Origin: Mycolicibacterium peregrinum
Lineage (GTDB): Bacteria; Actinomycetota; Actinomycetes; Mycobacteriales; Mycobacteriaceae
Assembly (NCBI RefSeq): GCF_001665785.1
Contig: NZ_LZSO01000023.1
Location: 97,087-161,086 of the forward strand
DNA: 64,000 nt
Direction: 5' to 3'
Shown here: piece by piece, positions 27,285 through 36,492 of the stretch
Layout of the letters: the number at the start of each line of letters is the position of its first letter
Position numbering within the stretch: the stretch's first letter is position 1
Notes under the pieces: generated by a model
Told to the model about the DNA's origin: nothing
Databases searched by the model: none
The model's input: the letters and a program-made list of their open reading frames with translations, nothing else
Program-made: the position numbers and the translations under genes

Positions 27285-28094
27285 ATGCGCGCGGTAGTTC
27301 AGGGTGTTCTCGTTCTCGTCGTAGTCGTCATGACCTATTTCTCTGGCGGTACGAACAGCGTCGACACGGCGGCGGTGAGCCTTCCGCTGACGTCGACAAT
27401 CGAATCGATCGCGCCGGCCGCGGGCGCCGTCGTCGGGGTGGGACATCCGGTGGTGGTCACGTTCAAGAACCCGGTCGCCAACCGCCCGGTCGTCGAACGT
27501 GCCCTCGGGCTCAAGTCGACACCGGCCCGTTCGGGTTCCTACGAGTGGCTCGACGCCAATGTCGTGTCGTGGAAACCGGCCGAGTTCTGGCCGGCGCACA
27601 GCACCGTGATGTTGTCGGTCGGGGGCCTGCGGACCGAGTTCCAAACCGGCCCAGCCGTTATCGGTGTCGCGGACATCTCCGAGCACACCTTCACGGTGAC
27701 CATCGACGGGATCGGTGAAGAGCCGCCGATCGATCTGCCTGCGCCGCACCACCTGCCGCACGCCGGCGAGGCGGGTGTGCTGCTGGCCTCGCTGGGACGT
27801 CCGGAGTATCCGACCCCGGTCGGCACCTACACCGTTCTGGGGAAAGACCGAACGGTGAAAATGGACTCAAGCAGTGTCGGCATTCCCGTCGATGCTCCGG
27901 ACGGGTACCTCCTCGACGTGGACTACGCGGTCCGCTTCACCCAGCGTGGTCTGTTCGTGCATTCGGCGCCGTGGGCCGTGCCGTCGATGGGGCTGGACAA
28001 TACGAGCCACGGCTGTATCAGCCTGATCCCGGCGGCTGCCGAGTGGTATTTCAACACGGTCCACATCGGCGATCCGGTGATCGTCCAGGAGTAG
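27285..28094 (+). CDS. L,D-transpeptidase with Ig-like domain (LdtMt1-like)
   Basis: A 269-residue exported YkuD-family enzyme. A hydrophobic N-terminal segment anchors or exports it; an Ig-like domain follows (SIAPAAGAVVGVGHPVVVTF, VSWKPAEFWPAHSTVML). The catalytic YkuD domain carries LFVHSAPW and the active-site motif SHGC (Ser241, His242, Cys244). The order and the residues follow M. tuberculosis LdtMt1 (Rv0116c) closely. It makes 3-3 cross-links in peptidoglycan and is a carbapenem target in the family. A TTG one codon upstream is an alternative start. A strong hairpin terminator follows. Confidence 0.88.
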   Translation: MRAVVQGVLVLVVVVMTYFSGGTNSVDTAAVSLPLTSTIESIAPAAGAVVGVGHPVVVTFKNPVANRPVVERALGLKSTPARSGSYEWLDANVVSWKPAEFWPAHSTVMLSVGGLRTEFQTGPAVIGVADISEHTFTVTIDGIGEEPPIDLPAPHHLPHAGEAGVLLASLGRPEYPTPVGTYTVLGKDRTVKMDSSSVGIPVDAPDGYLLDVDYAVRFTQRGLFVHSAPWAVPSMGLDNTSHGCISLIPAAAEWYFNTVHIGDPVIVQE

Positions 28095-28197
28095 CGAATC
28101 CCGCTGCAGGGCAAGACAAGACGGCGCAAGGCAGGCCGGGACCAAGCTGCGGACTCCCCAAGACGCACGAAAGTGGACACGCAAAAGAAGACACGCA

Positions 28198-28231
28198 AAA
28201 AGGCGCCTGGCTCACGAGCCAGGCGCCTTTT
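28198..28231. terminator. Bidirectional hairpin terminator
   Basis: A perfect 16-base-pair inverted repeat (arms AAAAGGCGCCTGGCTC and its complement) with a very short loop, ending in TTTT on both strands. It lies between the convergent L,D-transpeptidase gene and the Pro-rich protein gene and fits an intrinsic terminator for both. Confidence 0.85.
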
Positions 28232-28248
28232 CTGGCGCTGGGGGCGGG

Positions 28249-28725
28249 TTAGTCGGCAGGGCCGGGCAGCGTGGGCGTCCCGGCGACCGGGCCTCCCCCG
28301 GGCGACACGGTCGGCACACCCTTTCCGGTCCCTGCGGCGACCGTCACCGGAGCGGCGGCGATCGGTGCGGCGGCGGGGACGAGCGGAGCGGCGGGTACCA
28401 CCGGTACCGGTGGGGGCGCCAGCGGTACGGGCGGAACGATCGGTGGCGGCGGTGCCAGGGGGACCGGCGGAACTACCGGTGGCGGCGCCAGAGGTACCGG
28501 AGGAACGGCTGCAGGTGCGGCTGCGGGAACAACGCCCGCGGCTTCCACCGCCGGCGCGGCGCACGGTGCGCCGGCCGCGGCGGCCCCGTCGACGCACTTA
28601 TATCCGCCGGTCTTGAGTGGTAGCGCTGCCGCATGCGGGCTCAGCGCCATCGCGGCCGCCACTGCTGTCAGGCAAAACCCAGCGCCGATAGCAGTCTTGA
28701 CGGTGATGTTGGCAAAGGTGGTCAT
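28249..28725 (-). CDS. Exported Pro/Ala-rich repeat protein
   Basis: A 158-residue protein with a signal peptide (ending near SPHAAA), a short cysteine-containing head (GYKCVDG, APCAAPAV) and a body of repeats of the type PPVPLAPPP, three near copies in a row, with Val/Pro/Ala-rich flanks. An extended polyproline wall-spanning segment is likely. An AAGGGAG site precedes ATG 28725. No enzymatic motif is visible. It ends just beyond the bidirectional terminator. Confidence 0.65.
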   Translation of the reverse strand: MTTFANITVKTAIGAGFCLTAVAAAMALSPHAAALPLKTGGYKCVDGAAAAGAPCAAPAVEAAGVVPAAAPAAVPPVPLAPPPVVPPVPLAPPPPIVPPVPLAPPPVPVVPAAPLVPAAAPIAAAPVTVAAGTGKGVPTVSPGGGPVAGTPTLPGPAD

Positions 28726-28957
28726 CACGAGCGACTCCCTTTTTTGGTGCGGATAAATTACATCGATGAAAATTGTGTCGAGCGCAACCGTAGAGCTGCC
28801 CGAAATCGGTGTCCACACAAGTTCTCAGATGGTTGCGGGGTTGACACGTGAGTGAGCCGTACTCGTGACCGCATCGTTTCCAACCGCCCGCGTCTGGCAT
28901 GGTAAGGAACGGTGTCGGCAGCGCGAAGTCTCCGTAAGGGCGTGATTTTCGCAAACA

Positions 28958-29824
28958 TCACTGGCCGAGCTGCATCAGAATCCCTTTGGCCACAAGCTGT
29001 TCGAAGCTGTAGCTGAATTCGCCACGGCGTCCGACCGAAAGGACGTAGCGGTCCTCACCTTCGGTCAGCGGCACGGTGAACGTGAAAGTGCAGTTGGCGG
29101 TACCGCTTTTGCCGGGCCCCAGGGTGGTGGTGGCCAGGACGTCGCCCTTGCCGTTCTTGACGGTGACGGGTGTGCCGGCATTGACGTCGGCATATCCGTT
29201 CGCTCCCTGGCACTTTGCGCCGTCGGAGACGATGCCCTCGGCCCCGGAATTGTCGGTGAGTACGAAAGTGCCCGTGACATTAGCCTTTTCGAGGATGTGA
29301 AAGCCCTGCGAGAAAAGCGGACAGAAGGTGTCAACCGCGATCTTGTCGGCGAGCAGGCCCTGCTGGGGTTCGCCGTCTTCCAGATGACGGCAGACCTGCC
29401 GACCGTGGGCCACGGCGTTGGCGTCGGAATTGAACTGACCGCTGAGCCCGGCGTCCTTCAGTGCGTTGAGGTACCCGGCTTCCGGCGAGGGCGGTGGTCG
29501 GCGCCCGGCCACCAGCAGCACCCAGACCACGGCAGCGGTCATCACGATGATGGCCGCCGCGGCTGTGGTCCCCAACCAGGTCGCCCTGATCCCTGACGTC
29601 TTCAGTTCGAGGTAGTCCGGCAGCATCCGCCCGCCATCGGGATCGCTCGATGTGGTCCGGCCGTCGCGCACCCGGTTCGTCGGATGCCCGGTGACGAAGT
29701 AGCGGCCTTCGTGGCGCGCGGTGGGGTCAGGACGCCACCCTGTCGGGGCGGACGAGTGGATCTGCCCGCACCGGCTGCAGGTGTCGGCGGCATCGAGTGG
29801 AGATCCGCAATACGGGCAGGTCAT
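28958..29824 (-). CDS. Zinc-ribbon, DUF2510-like and DUF732 membrane protein
   Basis: A 288-residue protein. The N-terminus has a zinc ribbon (CPYCGSPLD...CSRCGQ), then a short DUF2510-like stretch (GWRPDPTARHEGRYF). A transmembrane helix (about 83-107) is followed by a DUF732 domain (YLNALKDAGLSGQFNSDANA, HGRQVCRHLEDG) and a beta-rich end with one cysteine. DUF732 is common in mycobacterial exported proteins; its function is unknown. The cytoplasmic zinc ribbon combined with an extracytoplasmic DUF732 is not rare in the genus. Confidence 0.7.
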   Translation of the reverse strand: MTCPYCGSPLDAADTCSRCGQIHSSAPTGWRPDPTARHEGRYFVTGHPTNRVRDGRTTSSDPDGGRMLPDYLELKTSGIRATWLGTTAAAAIIVMTAAVVWVLLVAGRRPPPSPEAGYLNALKDAGLSGQFNSDANAVAHGRQVCRHLEDGEPQQGLLADKIAVDTFCPLFSQGFHILEKANVTGTFVLTDNSGAEGIVSDGAKCQGANGYADVNAGTPVTVKNGKGDVLATTTLGPGKSGTANCTFTFTVPLTEGEDRYVLSVGRRGEFSYSFEQLVAKGILMQLGQ

Positions 29825-29968
29825 CACTACCCGTTATATGCCGGTCGGGCCGTTCGCACAGCGGGCCGACGCATATTCGGTCAGGAAACACCCGGCCCTG
29901 AGCACTGCTGAGCAGTCGCACCAACCCCGCTGCGACGGGGCCTCCTACCGGCCACTACCGTGCTAGCC

Positions 29969-30808
29969 ATGACACGGGTGACGGTGATCACGGGCGGCGC
30001 AGGTGGGATGGGGTTCGCCACGGCCAAGGTCGTCGGCCGCGACCAGACAGTGGTGTTGTGCGATGTCCGGCAGGACCGCCTCGACGCCGCCGCCACCGCT
30101 CTGGGGGACCTGGGGATCGCCGCCAGGATCGTCAATGCCGACGTCACGGACCGGGCCTCCGTCGACCGGTTGTTGGAGGCCGCTGCCGGGCTCGGGACCG
30201 TCAGCGCCGTCATCCATGCGGCCGGGGTCAGCCCCAGCATGGGCGACGCGGAGTACGTGATGAGGACCAACGCGCTGGGCACGCTGCATGTGAACGAAGC
30301 CTTTTTCGCGTCCGCGCCCGAGGGGGCGGCGATCGTCAACGTGGCGTCGATGGCGGCACATCTGCTGCCCGAGGAAGTCATTCCCACGCAACACTTCCCC
30401 CTGGCGCTGCAGGACCAGGACCAATTCCTCACCGAAATGCTGGCGGCGTGCGGCATGGCTCCGGAAGACATGCGTTCCGGTTTCTCCTATGCCATCAGCA
30501 AGGCCTTCGTGAAGTGGTACAGCTCGTCGCAGGCCGAGCGGTTCAACGGTCGTGGCATCCGGATCGTCTCCGTCTCCCCGGGCTCCATCGATACCGAGAT
30601 GGGCCGGTTGGAGGAGCAGGCGGGCGCGGGCGCGATGGTGGCCGACGCGGCGGTACCGCGCTGGGGCAAGCCCGAGGAGATGGCTGATCTGCTGGCCTAC
30701 TGCGCCAGCGAGCGGGCGGGTTACCTCACCGGCACGGACATCCTCAACGACGGCGGTGTCGTCGCCTCGATGCGGGAACGCGCCCGGTTGGCCGCTGCGG
30801 GCAGCTAG
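29969..30808 (+). CDS. SDR family oxidoreductase
   Basis: A 279-residue short-chain dehydrogenase. The nucleotide-binding motif TGGAGGMGFATAK is at the N-terminus, VIHAAG replaces the usual NNAG, and the catalytic Ser/Tyr-Lys region reads SVASM-like (NVASMAAH) and YAISKAF. The C-terminal region SPGSIDTEMGR closes the active site. The substrate is unknown. It ends one base before the convergent methyltransferase gene. ATG 29969 was chosen over a GTG nine bases upstream. Confidence 0.85.
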   Translation: MTRVTVITGGAGGMGFATAKVVGRDQTVVLCDVRQDRLDAAATALGDLGIAARIVNADVTDRASVDRLLEAAAGLGTVSAVIHAAGVSPSMGDAEYVMRTNALGTLHVNEAFFASAPEGAAIVNVASMAAHLLPEEVIPTQHFPLALQDQDQFLTEMLAACGMAPEDMRSGFSYAISKAFVKWYSSSQAERFNGRGIRIVSVSPGSIDTEMGRLEEQAGAGAMVADAAVPRWGKPEEMADLLAYCASERAGYLTGTDILNDGGVVASMRERARLAAAGS

Positions 30809-31660
30809 TCAGCCGAACTCCAGCAGCGTGTAGGCCCCGCGAATCTGGCGCGTGGGCTTGAACTGCCAGAACGCCGGAAACGCGGTGTGGAAGAACCATC
30901 CGCGTCCGCGCGGCATCGGCAGATCGTGCACGGCTTTGATGCCGGGCACGGTGTGAGTCAGGTCGGCCAACTGGGCCGGCGTCAGACTGAACGGCATGGG
31001 TGGCACCCGGTAGTGCCTCGAGGACCGCATGCCGTTGGGGGCGAGCTTCTTCACCAGCACGGGTGGCAGGTCGAAGATCATCTGCCCGCCGGGAAAACGC
31101 TTGGCGCACTCGGTGATCAGGCCGAGCGCTTCCTCGGGCTGCAGGTACATCAGCAACCCCTCCGCCGTGATGAAAACCCCGTCGGTGGAATCCACGTCGT
31201 CCATCCAGCTGTAGTCCAGCGCCGATTGCGCCCGCACGGTGATGCGCTCGGACGCGGGCAGCAGCCGCTTGCGCAGTTCGATGATGGGCGGGAAATCCAC
31301 GGTGAGCCAACGAAACCGCGCACCCGGTAGCGCCGCATCGAGTCGCCAGAAACTCGTCTGCAGACCTTCGGCCAGCGCCACGACCGTGGCCGATGGGTGG
31401 TCGCTCAGGTAACCCCGGGCGGCCTTGTCGAAGGCCAGCGAGCGCAGCGCCATCTCCTGGCCCGTCCGGCGGCCGAATTTCGCGAAGTCGTAGGCGATGG
31501 AATCGGCCAGTTGGACGGCCATGGCATCATCGATGATGGGGCGGGGATGGCGGGCCTGGGTGGCCCGGCCGTTCAGGGTCAGCAGTGCGGTTTCCGATAC
31601 GCCGGTCAGGGCGCTGGCCTCGGCCTTCTTGGGGACCTTCTCGTCGTCTGCGTGCTCCAC
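30809..31660 (-). CDS. Class I SAM-dependent methyltransferase (LCM/TcmP-like)
   Basis: A 283-residue protein of the leucine carboxyl methyltransferase superfamily, O-methyltransferase type. Signature features are ARHPRPIIDDAMAVQLAD, the SAM loop VVALAEGLQTSFWRLD, VDFPPIIELRKRLLP and GVFITAEGLLMYL. Such enzymes often methylate polyketide or fatty-acid carboxyl or hydroxyl groups, but the substrate cannot be told here. GTG start at 31660. Confidence 0.8.
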   Translation of the reverse strand: MEHADDEKVPKKAEASALTGVSETALLTLNGRATQARHPRPIIDDAMAVQLADSIAYDFAKFGRRTGQEMALRSLAFDKAARGYLSDHPSATVVALAEGLQTSFWRLDAALPGARFRWLTVDFPPIIELRKRLLPASERITVRAQSALDYSWMDDVDSTDGVFITAEGLLMYLQPEEALGLITECAKRFPGGQMIFDLPPVLVKKLAPNGMRSSRHYRVPPMPFSLTPAQLADLTHTVPGIKAVHDLPMPRGRGWFFHTAFPAFWQFKPTRQIRGAYTLLEFG

Positions 31661-31767
31661 CTGGGCAACGCTACCGGCGGATGCGGAGTCGACAACTCAC
31701 CGTGGAGTTGGGATCCCTTGTGGTGGGTACTCGTCGAGCGTCACGGATTCGTACAGGAGATTGCCAT

Positions 31768-32961
31768 TTGATTCGTAAAGCCATGCAGGCCAACAGGAAA
31801 GACGACGGCGCCGGTATGGGCCGTCGTGCCGCGTTCAAGTTGTCGCTGCTGATCACCGCGGGTCTGTCGGTGGCCAGGTCGCCGCGGGCTCACGCGCAGA
31901 TCGACGGCCACGGAGCCCGCTGGTCACCGGAGCGGGCGCACCGCTGGTATGCCGCACAGGGTTGGCTGGTCGGCGCCAACTTCATCCCGTCGAACGCCGG
32001 CAATCAGCTGGAGATGTTTCAGCCGGACACCTACGATCCGCAGCAGATCGACAACGAGTTGCGGATCGCCCGGCTGGCCGGGTTCAACACGGTGCGGGTC
32101 TTCCTGCACGACCAGTTGTGGGCACAGGGGCATCTGGCCTTTCAGAACCGACTCGCCCAATTCGTTGCTCTCGCGTCGAGCCACGGCATCAAACCGCTGT
32201 TCGTACTGTTCGACTCCTGCTGGGATCCGTTTCCCCGGTTGGGGCATCAGCGCCGCCCCCGGCCCGGGATCCACAATTCGGTGTGGGTGCAGGGCCCGGG
32301 TGCACAGCACCTGGACGATCACCGGTACCGGCGACTGCTGCGCGAGTATGTCGTCGGCGTGATCAGCCAGTTCCGTCGCGACGAGCGGGTGCTGGGGTGG
32401 GACCTGTGGAACGAGCCGGACAATCCCGCGGCCAACTACCGCGAGGTGGAACGCCAGGACAAGGTCGCGCTGGTCGAGGAGTTGCTGCCGCAGGTCTTCG
32501 GCTGGGCCCGCTCGGTCAATCCCGTCCAACCGCTGACCAGCGGCGTGTGGGACGGTCCGTGGGCTGATCCGTTGACGCGCAGCCGGATGGCGACGCTGCA
32601 GCTCGACCTCTCCGACGTGGTGACCTTCCACAGCTACGACCATCCGGAAGGGTTCGAGGCCCGGATCGGTGAGCTGGCCCCGATGGGCCGTCCGATCCTG
32701 TGCACCGAGTACCTGGCCCGGGGGGAGGGCAGCACCATCGAGGGCGTGTTGCCGATCGCCAAACGACACAACGTCGGTGCGTACAACTGGGGCCTGGTCG
32801 CAGGTAAGACGCAGACCTATCTGCCGTGGGACTCCTGGGACAGGCCGTACAAATCTCCGCCGCGGGTGTGGTTCCACGATCTGTTCCATGCTGATGGCCG
32901 GCCCTACCGCGACGGTGAGATCCGCACGATCCGGAAGCTGACCGGACGGCCGTATCCCTGA
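31768..32961 (+). CDS. GH5-like glycoside hydrolase with Tat-type signal
   Basis: A 397-residue protein starting at TTG 31768, chosen because of an AGGAGA site eight bases upstream; ATG 31783 is an alternative. A Tat-like motif (GRRAAFKLSLL) and hydrophobic stretch end near RAHAQ. The TIM barrel carries the acid/base Glu216 in DLWNEPDN and the nucleophile Glu314 in ILCTEYL, as in clan GH-A cellulase/xylanase-like enzymes. It probably cleaves a beta-glycan outside the membrane. Confidence 0.78.
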   Translation: MIRKAMQANRKDDGAGMGRRAAFKLSLLITAGLSVARSPRAHAQIDGHGARWSPERAHRWYAAQGWLVGANFIPSNAGNQLEMFQPDTYDPQQIDNELRIARLAGFNTVRVFLHDQLWAQGHLAFQNRLAQFVALASSHGIKPLFVLFDSCWDPFPRLGHQRRPRPGIHNSVWVQGPGAQHLDDHRYRRLLREYVVGVISQFRRDERVLGWDLWNEPDNPAANYREVERQDKVALVEELLPQVFGWARSVNPVQPLTSGVWDGPWADPLTRSRMATLQLDLSDVVTFHSYDHPEGFEARIGELAPMGRPILCTEYLARGEGSTIEGVLPIAKRHNVGAYNWGLVAGKTQTYLPWDSWDRPYKSPPRVWFHDLFHADGRPYRDGEIRTIRKLTGRPYP

Positions 32962-32966
32962 CGAGG

Positions 32967-34000
32967 TCAGCGTCCACCCATCCGGCTGACGTCGGCGATG
33001 GCGGCGACGAACTGTTCCGGCGCCTCCTGGGGGACGTTGTGTCCGATGCCGTCGAGGATGCGGTGTTCGTAGGGCCCGGTGTACAGCGAGCGGTAGGCGG
33101 CGCCGTCCTTGGCCGCACCGTCGAAGTCGGACCCGATCGTGATGGTGGGCACGGTGACGGGTGGCTTGCCGGCCAACAGGGCCTCGTCGGCGTCATAGCG
33201 CGCTTCGCCGGGAGCCAGGCTGAGCCGCCACCGGTAGTTGTGCACCACGATCGCGACGTGGTCGGGATTGTCGAACGCTGCAGCGGACAGATCGTAGGTG
33301 GCGTCGTCGAAGTGCCACAGTGGTGAGGCCTTGGTCCAGATCAGCCGGTTGAACTCCTTGGTGTTCTCGCGGTAGCCGAGTTCACCGCGCGGGGTGGCGA
33401 AGTAGTACTGGTACCACCACCCCAACTCGGCCTCGGGCGCCAGCGGCTTCAGATTGGCCGCCAGATTGACGGTGATGTAGCCGCTGACCGCGACCAGTCC
33501 CGCACAGCGCTGGGGCCACAGGGCGGCAACGTTGTTGGCGGTGCGGCCGCCCCAGTCGTATCCGCCGAGCACGGCCTTCGGGATGTTCAGTGCATCCATC
33601 AGCGCGATGACGTCGTGCGCCAGGGCCGCCTGCTGGCCGTTGCGCACGGTGTCGGCCGAGCGGAACCGGGTCGAGCCGAAGCCGCGCAGGTGGGGCACGA
33701 TCACGCGGAAGCCCCGCTCGGCCAGCAGCGCCGAGGCGTCGGCGTAGCTGTGGATGTCGTAGGGCCAGCCGTGCAGCAGGATCACCGGGAGTCCGTCAGC
33801 CGGACCGGCCTCGGTTAGCCCACGTCGAGATCGCCGGCGTCGATCTGCTTGACCGGGTTCATGGGGTGCGACGGTTTCGGCGGGGCTCCGGCAGGGGCGG
33901 ACGGGCCAGGAGTGGAGGACGGGCCACAGGCCGCCAAGGTGACCGCGCCGGCAGCGGCCGCCGTGAGGAAGCCGAAATTCCTTCTGCTCAAACCGTTCAC
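32967..34000 (-). pseudogene. Frameshifted Tat-lipoprotein alpha/beta hydrolase
   Basis: The first 61 codons from GTG 34000 encode a Tat lipoprotein signal (SRRNFGFL, lipobox TLAAC, Cys25) and run into a TAA at 33815-33817 just after DAGDLDVG. The hydrolase continues in a different frame from LTEAGPADGLPVILLHGWP to the stop at 32967. One base appears to be missing in GGCTA-ACC. The body is a complete epoxide-hydrolase/dehalogenase-like domain with the nucleophile elbow GGYDWGG. A GAAGGAG site precedes the GTG. It is either a recent pseudogene or a sequencing error. Confidence 0.8.
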
Positions 34001-34023
34001 CGTTGCTGCTCCTTCTCGCGGGC

Positions 34024-34068
34024 TCGTTGGTATCCATCTCACCCCCGCCTGGCCATCAAGTCCAACGA
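34024..34068. promoter_or_regulatory. Inverted repeat between the LysR gene and the hydrolase pseudogene
   Basis: Seven-base arms TCGTTGG (34024-34030) and CCAACGA (34062-34068) lie in the divergent intergenic space. A further CATCA/TGATG pair flanks this area at 34054 and 34080. Such layered repeats suit a LysR-type regulator controlling both directions. Confidence 0.3.
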
Positions 34069-34112
34069 TTGAATCTGATGAGCCCCATCGACGAGATAGA
34101 TAGGCTGACACG

Positions 34113-35006
34113 GTGGAGTTACGCCAGATCGAACACTTCATTGCGGTGGCCGGTGAGATGAGCTTCACCCGAGCCGCGGAACGCGCGCACGTCGTGCAGT
34201 CGGCGTTGTCGACGTCGATCGCGAAGTTGGAGCGTGAACTCGGGGTGGCGTTGTTCGACCGGTCGCGGCAGCGGATCAGTCTGACCGCTGCGGGGGAGGC
34301 CTTCTCGGCACATGCCCATGAGGTTCTGCGCGCAGCCAGGGCGGCGGCCGAATCCGCCGCCCAGTTCCGTGGATCACTCATGGGCACAGTCGAATTCGGT
34401 TCGCTGATCTCCTATGGTCCGGTCGATGTCGGCCGCGCCCTCGGCGATTTTCACCGGGCCCACCCCCATGTCCGGCTGCGGTTGAGGCTGAGTCAGTCCG
34501 GCGCGTCGGCCTATCTTGCCGCACTGCTCGAGGGCTCGTTGGATCTGGCACTGGTGTCGCTGCCCAACCGGTTCCCGGCGCAGCTCGACATGAAGCTGCT
34601 GTTCGAGGAGCCGATGGTGTTCGTCTGCCGTGACGACCATGAGTTGGCGCGCCGTCGTCGCCTCGATCTGGGTGAGCTCGCCGGTGAGGATCTCGTCGGC
34701 TTCCCGCCCGAATTCGGGCTGCGGCGATTGATGGACGAGGCGTTCCACCGCGCCGGGGTGCAACCCCAGACGCAGTACGAGGTGCCCGCCGGATTCGCCG
34801 CGATCGCCGAACTCGTCGGCAACGGTCTTGGCACGTCCTTCATGCCCGTGTCCGAGGCGCGGCGCTTCGGTGATCTGCGAGCCGTGGCGTTGCGGGACCC
34901 GGCGGTGTGGCAGGTCTATCTCGCCGCACCGCCGGCTGAGCGCATGACACCCGCCGCAGCACTTCTGGCCGAAACCCTGCTCGCCGCTGCGGGTTCGGCG
35001 AGCTAG
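34113..35006 (+). CDS. LysR family transcriptional regulator
   Basis: A 297-residue LysR regulator. The N-terminal HTH (MELRQIEHFIAVAGEMSFTR, AAERAHVVQSALSTSIAKLE) is followed by the periplasmic-binding-protein-like effector domain (GTVEFGSLISYGPVDVGRAL onward). It is transcribed divergently from the frameshifted hydrolase, the common arrangement in which a LysR protein controls its neighbour. Confidence 0.9.
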   Translation: MELRQIEHFIAVAGEMSFTRAAERAHVVQSALSTSIAKLERELGVALFDRSRQRISLTAAGEAFSAHAHEVLRAARAAAESAAQFRGSLMGTVEFGSLISYGPVDVGRALGDFHRAHPHVRLRLRLSQSGASAYLAALLEGSLDLALVSLPNRFPAQLDMKLLFEEPMVFVCRDDHELARRRRLDLGELAGEDLVGFPPEFGLRRLMDEAFHRAGVQPQTQYEVPAGFAAIAELVGNGLGTSFMPVSEARRFGDLRAVALRDPAVWQVYLAAPPAERMTPAAALLAETLLAAAGSAS

Positions 35007-35018
35007 CGGTTGAGAGGG

Positions 35019-35372
35019 CTAACGGTTGAGAGGGCTGTAGAAGACCAGGCCGTTGCCCTTGTTGTCATAGACCACGGCCCTGCGCTCGTGGGCATCGTCA
35101 TAGGGGTGCTTGATGATGCCGCCGCCGCTCTCCTCGATGGCCTTGGCCGCGCCGTCGACGTCGGCGGTCTTGATCCCCACGACGACCTGGCCGGGGATCG
35201 GGTGGTCCACCGACGTGGCCAGCGCGAGAGTGAGCGATCCACCGTCGAGCGCGGCGAAGTGGGCGCCATCGCGGAACTTCAGTGGCATTCCCAGCGTCTC
35301 GGTGTAGAAGCGGATCGACTCGTCCAGGTCGTCCGTCGACAGGATGATCATCCGTACGTCGTGGTCGCTCAT
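35019..35372 (-). CDS. VOC family protein (glyoxalase/bleomycin resistance fold)
   Basis: A 117-residue vicinal-oxygen-chelate protein. The two beta-alpha-beta-beta-beta modules read as MIILSTDDLDESIRFYTETL and VVVGIKTADVDGAAKAIEES, with the terminal YDNKGNGLVFYSP typical for the last metal-side strand. An AGGAGGG site precedes ATG 35372. Substrate unknown. It is convergent with the LysR gene, 12 bases apart. Confidence 0.82.
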   Translation of the reverse strand: MSDHDVRMIILSTDDLDESIRFYTETLGMPLKFRDGAHFAALDGGSLTLALATSVDHPIPGQVVVGIKTADVDGAAKAIEESGGGIIKHPYDDAHERRAVVYDNKGNGLVFYSPLNR

Positions 35373-35463
35373 CAGTGCCCTCCTATGGCTGAACGGTTTC
35401 AGATTAGGGGGTGCACCGGTGCCGCCACAGGGTCCTTGGTCCATCTGTATTCATCGACCTGTT

Positions 35464-36384
35464 TTACGGCACGCGTGGTTTGATCTCCTCGATCACCCAT
35501 TGCGCGTAGTCGAGATATTCGTCGACACCGCTGACGGCGGGGAGCGGCACGGCGCTGACGGTGACACCTTGCTCTCCCAGCCAACACAACCGGTCGACGA
35601 TCTCCTGCGCGCTCATTCCGGACCGGGCGTCGGGATCGTCACGTACGGCATGGCCCTCGCCGACGCGCCTGGTCGCCATCCCATGCACTACGTCGAACGG
35701 TCGTCCGTCGTACTCCGGCTGCGACTTGATGAACTCGATCCGGTCGGCCAGTTGTTCCGGAGGGGTGAGAAACGACCACCACCCGGTGGCGTATCTCGCC
35801 GCGCGCCGCAGCGCCCCGTCGGCGTCTCCGCCTATCCACACCGGAAGGTGCGGTTTCTGAATCGGTTTGGGTTCCACGGCGATGTCGTCGAAGGCCACGT
35901 ACCTGCCCTCGAACCGCGGGTTCTCACTGGTCCAAAGCTCGATGATGGCGGCCAGGTATTCGTCGGCAATCCGTCCCCGTTCGTGAAACGGCACCCCGAG
36001 CAACTCGAATTCGCGCTGGAGCCACCCGACTCCGAACGTGACATTCATTCGGCCACTGCTCATCCAGTCGGCGGTTGCCAGCGATTTGGCGAGGACGAGC
36101 GGATGCTGGAGCGGCAGCACCGTGATGCAGGAGTTGAGCCTTATCCGTGTGGTGGCACCTGCGAGGTAGGCCTGCGCGACGGTGGACTGCAGATAGTGCG
36201 GCCCGGACAACTCGACGTGTTCACGCGGGATGGCGAAATGCTCGGGCACGGCGATCATGTCGTAACCCAACTCGTCGGCCCGTTTCGCCATTCGGGTCTG
36301 ATCGGAGCCGGTGACTTCGGCCTCCCACGGCTGCATCGTCGCCTTGAGTCGCAGCATGTGGGGCAGGTTGAAGATGAATTTCAC
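35464..36384 (-). CDS. LLM class F420-dependent oxidoreductase
   Basis: A 306-residue luciferase-like protein. Landmarks are RADELGYDMIAVPEHFAIP, TTRIRLNSCITVLPLQHPLV, FGVGWLQREFELLGVP, RFEGRYVAFDDIAVEPKP and LPVWIGGDADGAL. The family in mycobacteria uses F420 for hydride transfer. The GTG at 36384 is preferred: a GGAGCC site is close upstream, and the longer open reading is only an antisense extension through the neighbouring SDR gene. Confidence 0.85.
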   Translation of the reverse strand: MKFIFNLPHMLRLKATMQPWEAEVTGSDQTRMAKRADELGYDMIAVPEHFAIPREHVELSGPHYLQSTVAQAYLAGATTRIRLNSCITVLPLQHPLVLAKSLATADWMSSGRMNVTFGVGWLQREFELLGVPFHERGRIADEYLAAIIELWTSENPRFEGRYVAFDDIAVEPKPIQKPHLPVWIGGDADGALRRAARYATGWWSFLTPPEQLADRIEFIKSQPEYDGRPFDVVHGMATRRVGEGHAVRDDPDARSGMSAQEIVDRLCWLGEQGVTVSAVPLPAVSGVDEYLDYAQWVIEEIKPRVP

Positions 36385-36423
36385 CCGGGCTCCGTTCGGT
36401 GTCGAGAGAGTGGGTGCGCAAGA

Positions 36424-36439
36424 CTCTACAGATATAGAG
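36424..36439. promoter_or_regulatory. Inverted repeat between LLM oxidoreductase and SDR genes
   Basis: CTCTA-N6-TAGAG lies in the divergent intergenic region, AT-rich by local standards. It could be part of a shared promoter or operator. Evidence is position and symmetry only. Confidence 0.25.
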
Positions 36440-36492
36440 ACTTCGTGGAGTAGGTTGTCCGAAATCGAATCGAACCTCAGGAGACACCGACG

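Noticed and set aside
28198..28231. The large hairpin as a regulatory operator or CRISPR-like repeat
   Set aside because: It occurs once, lies between two converging genes and ends in T tracts on both strands; a bidirectional terminator explains it.
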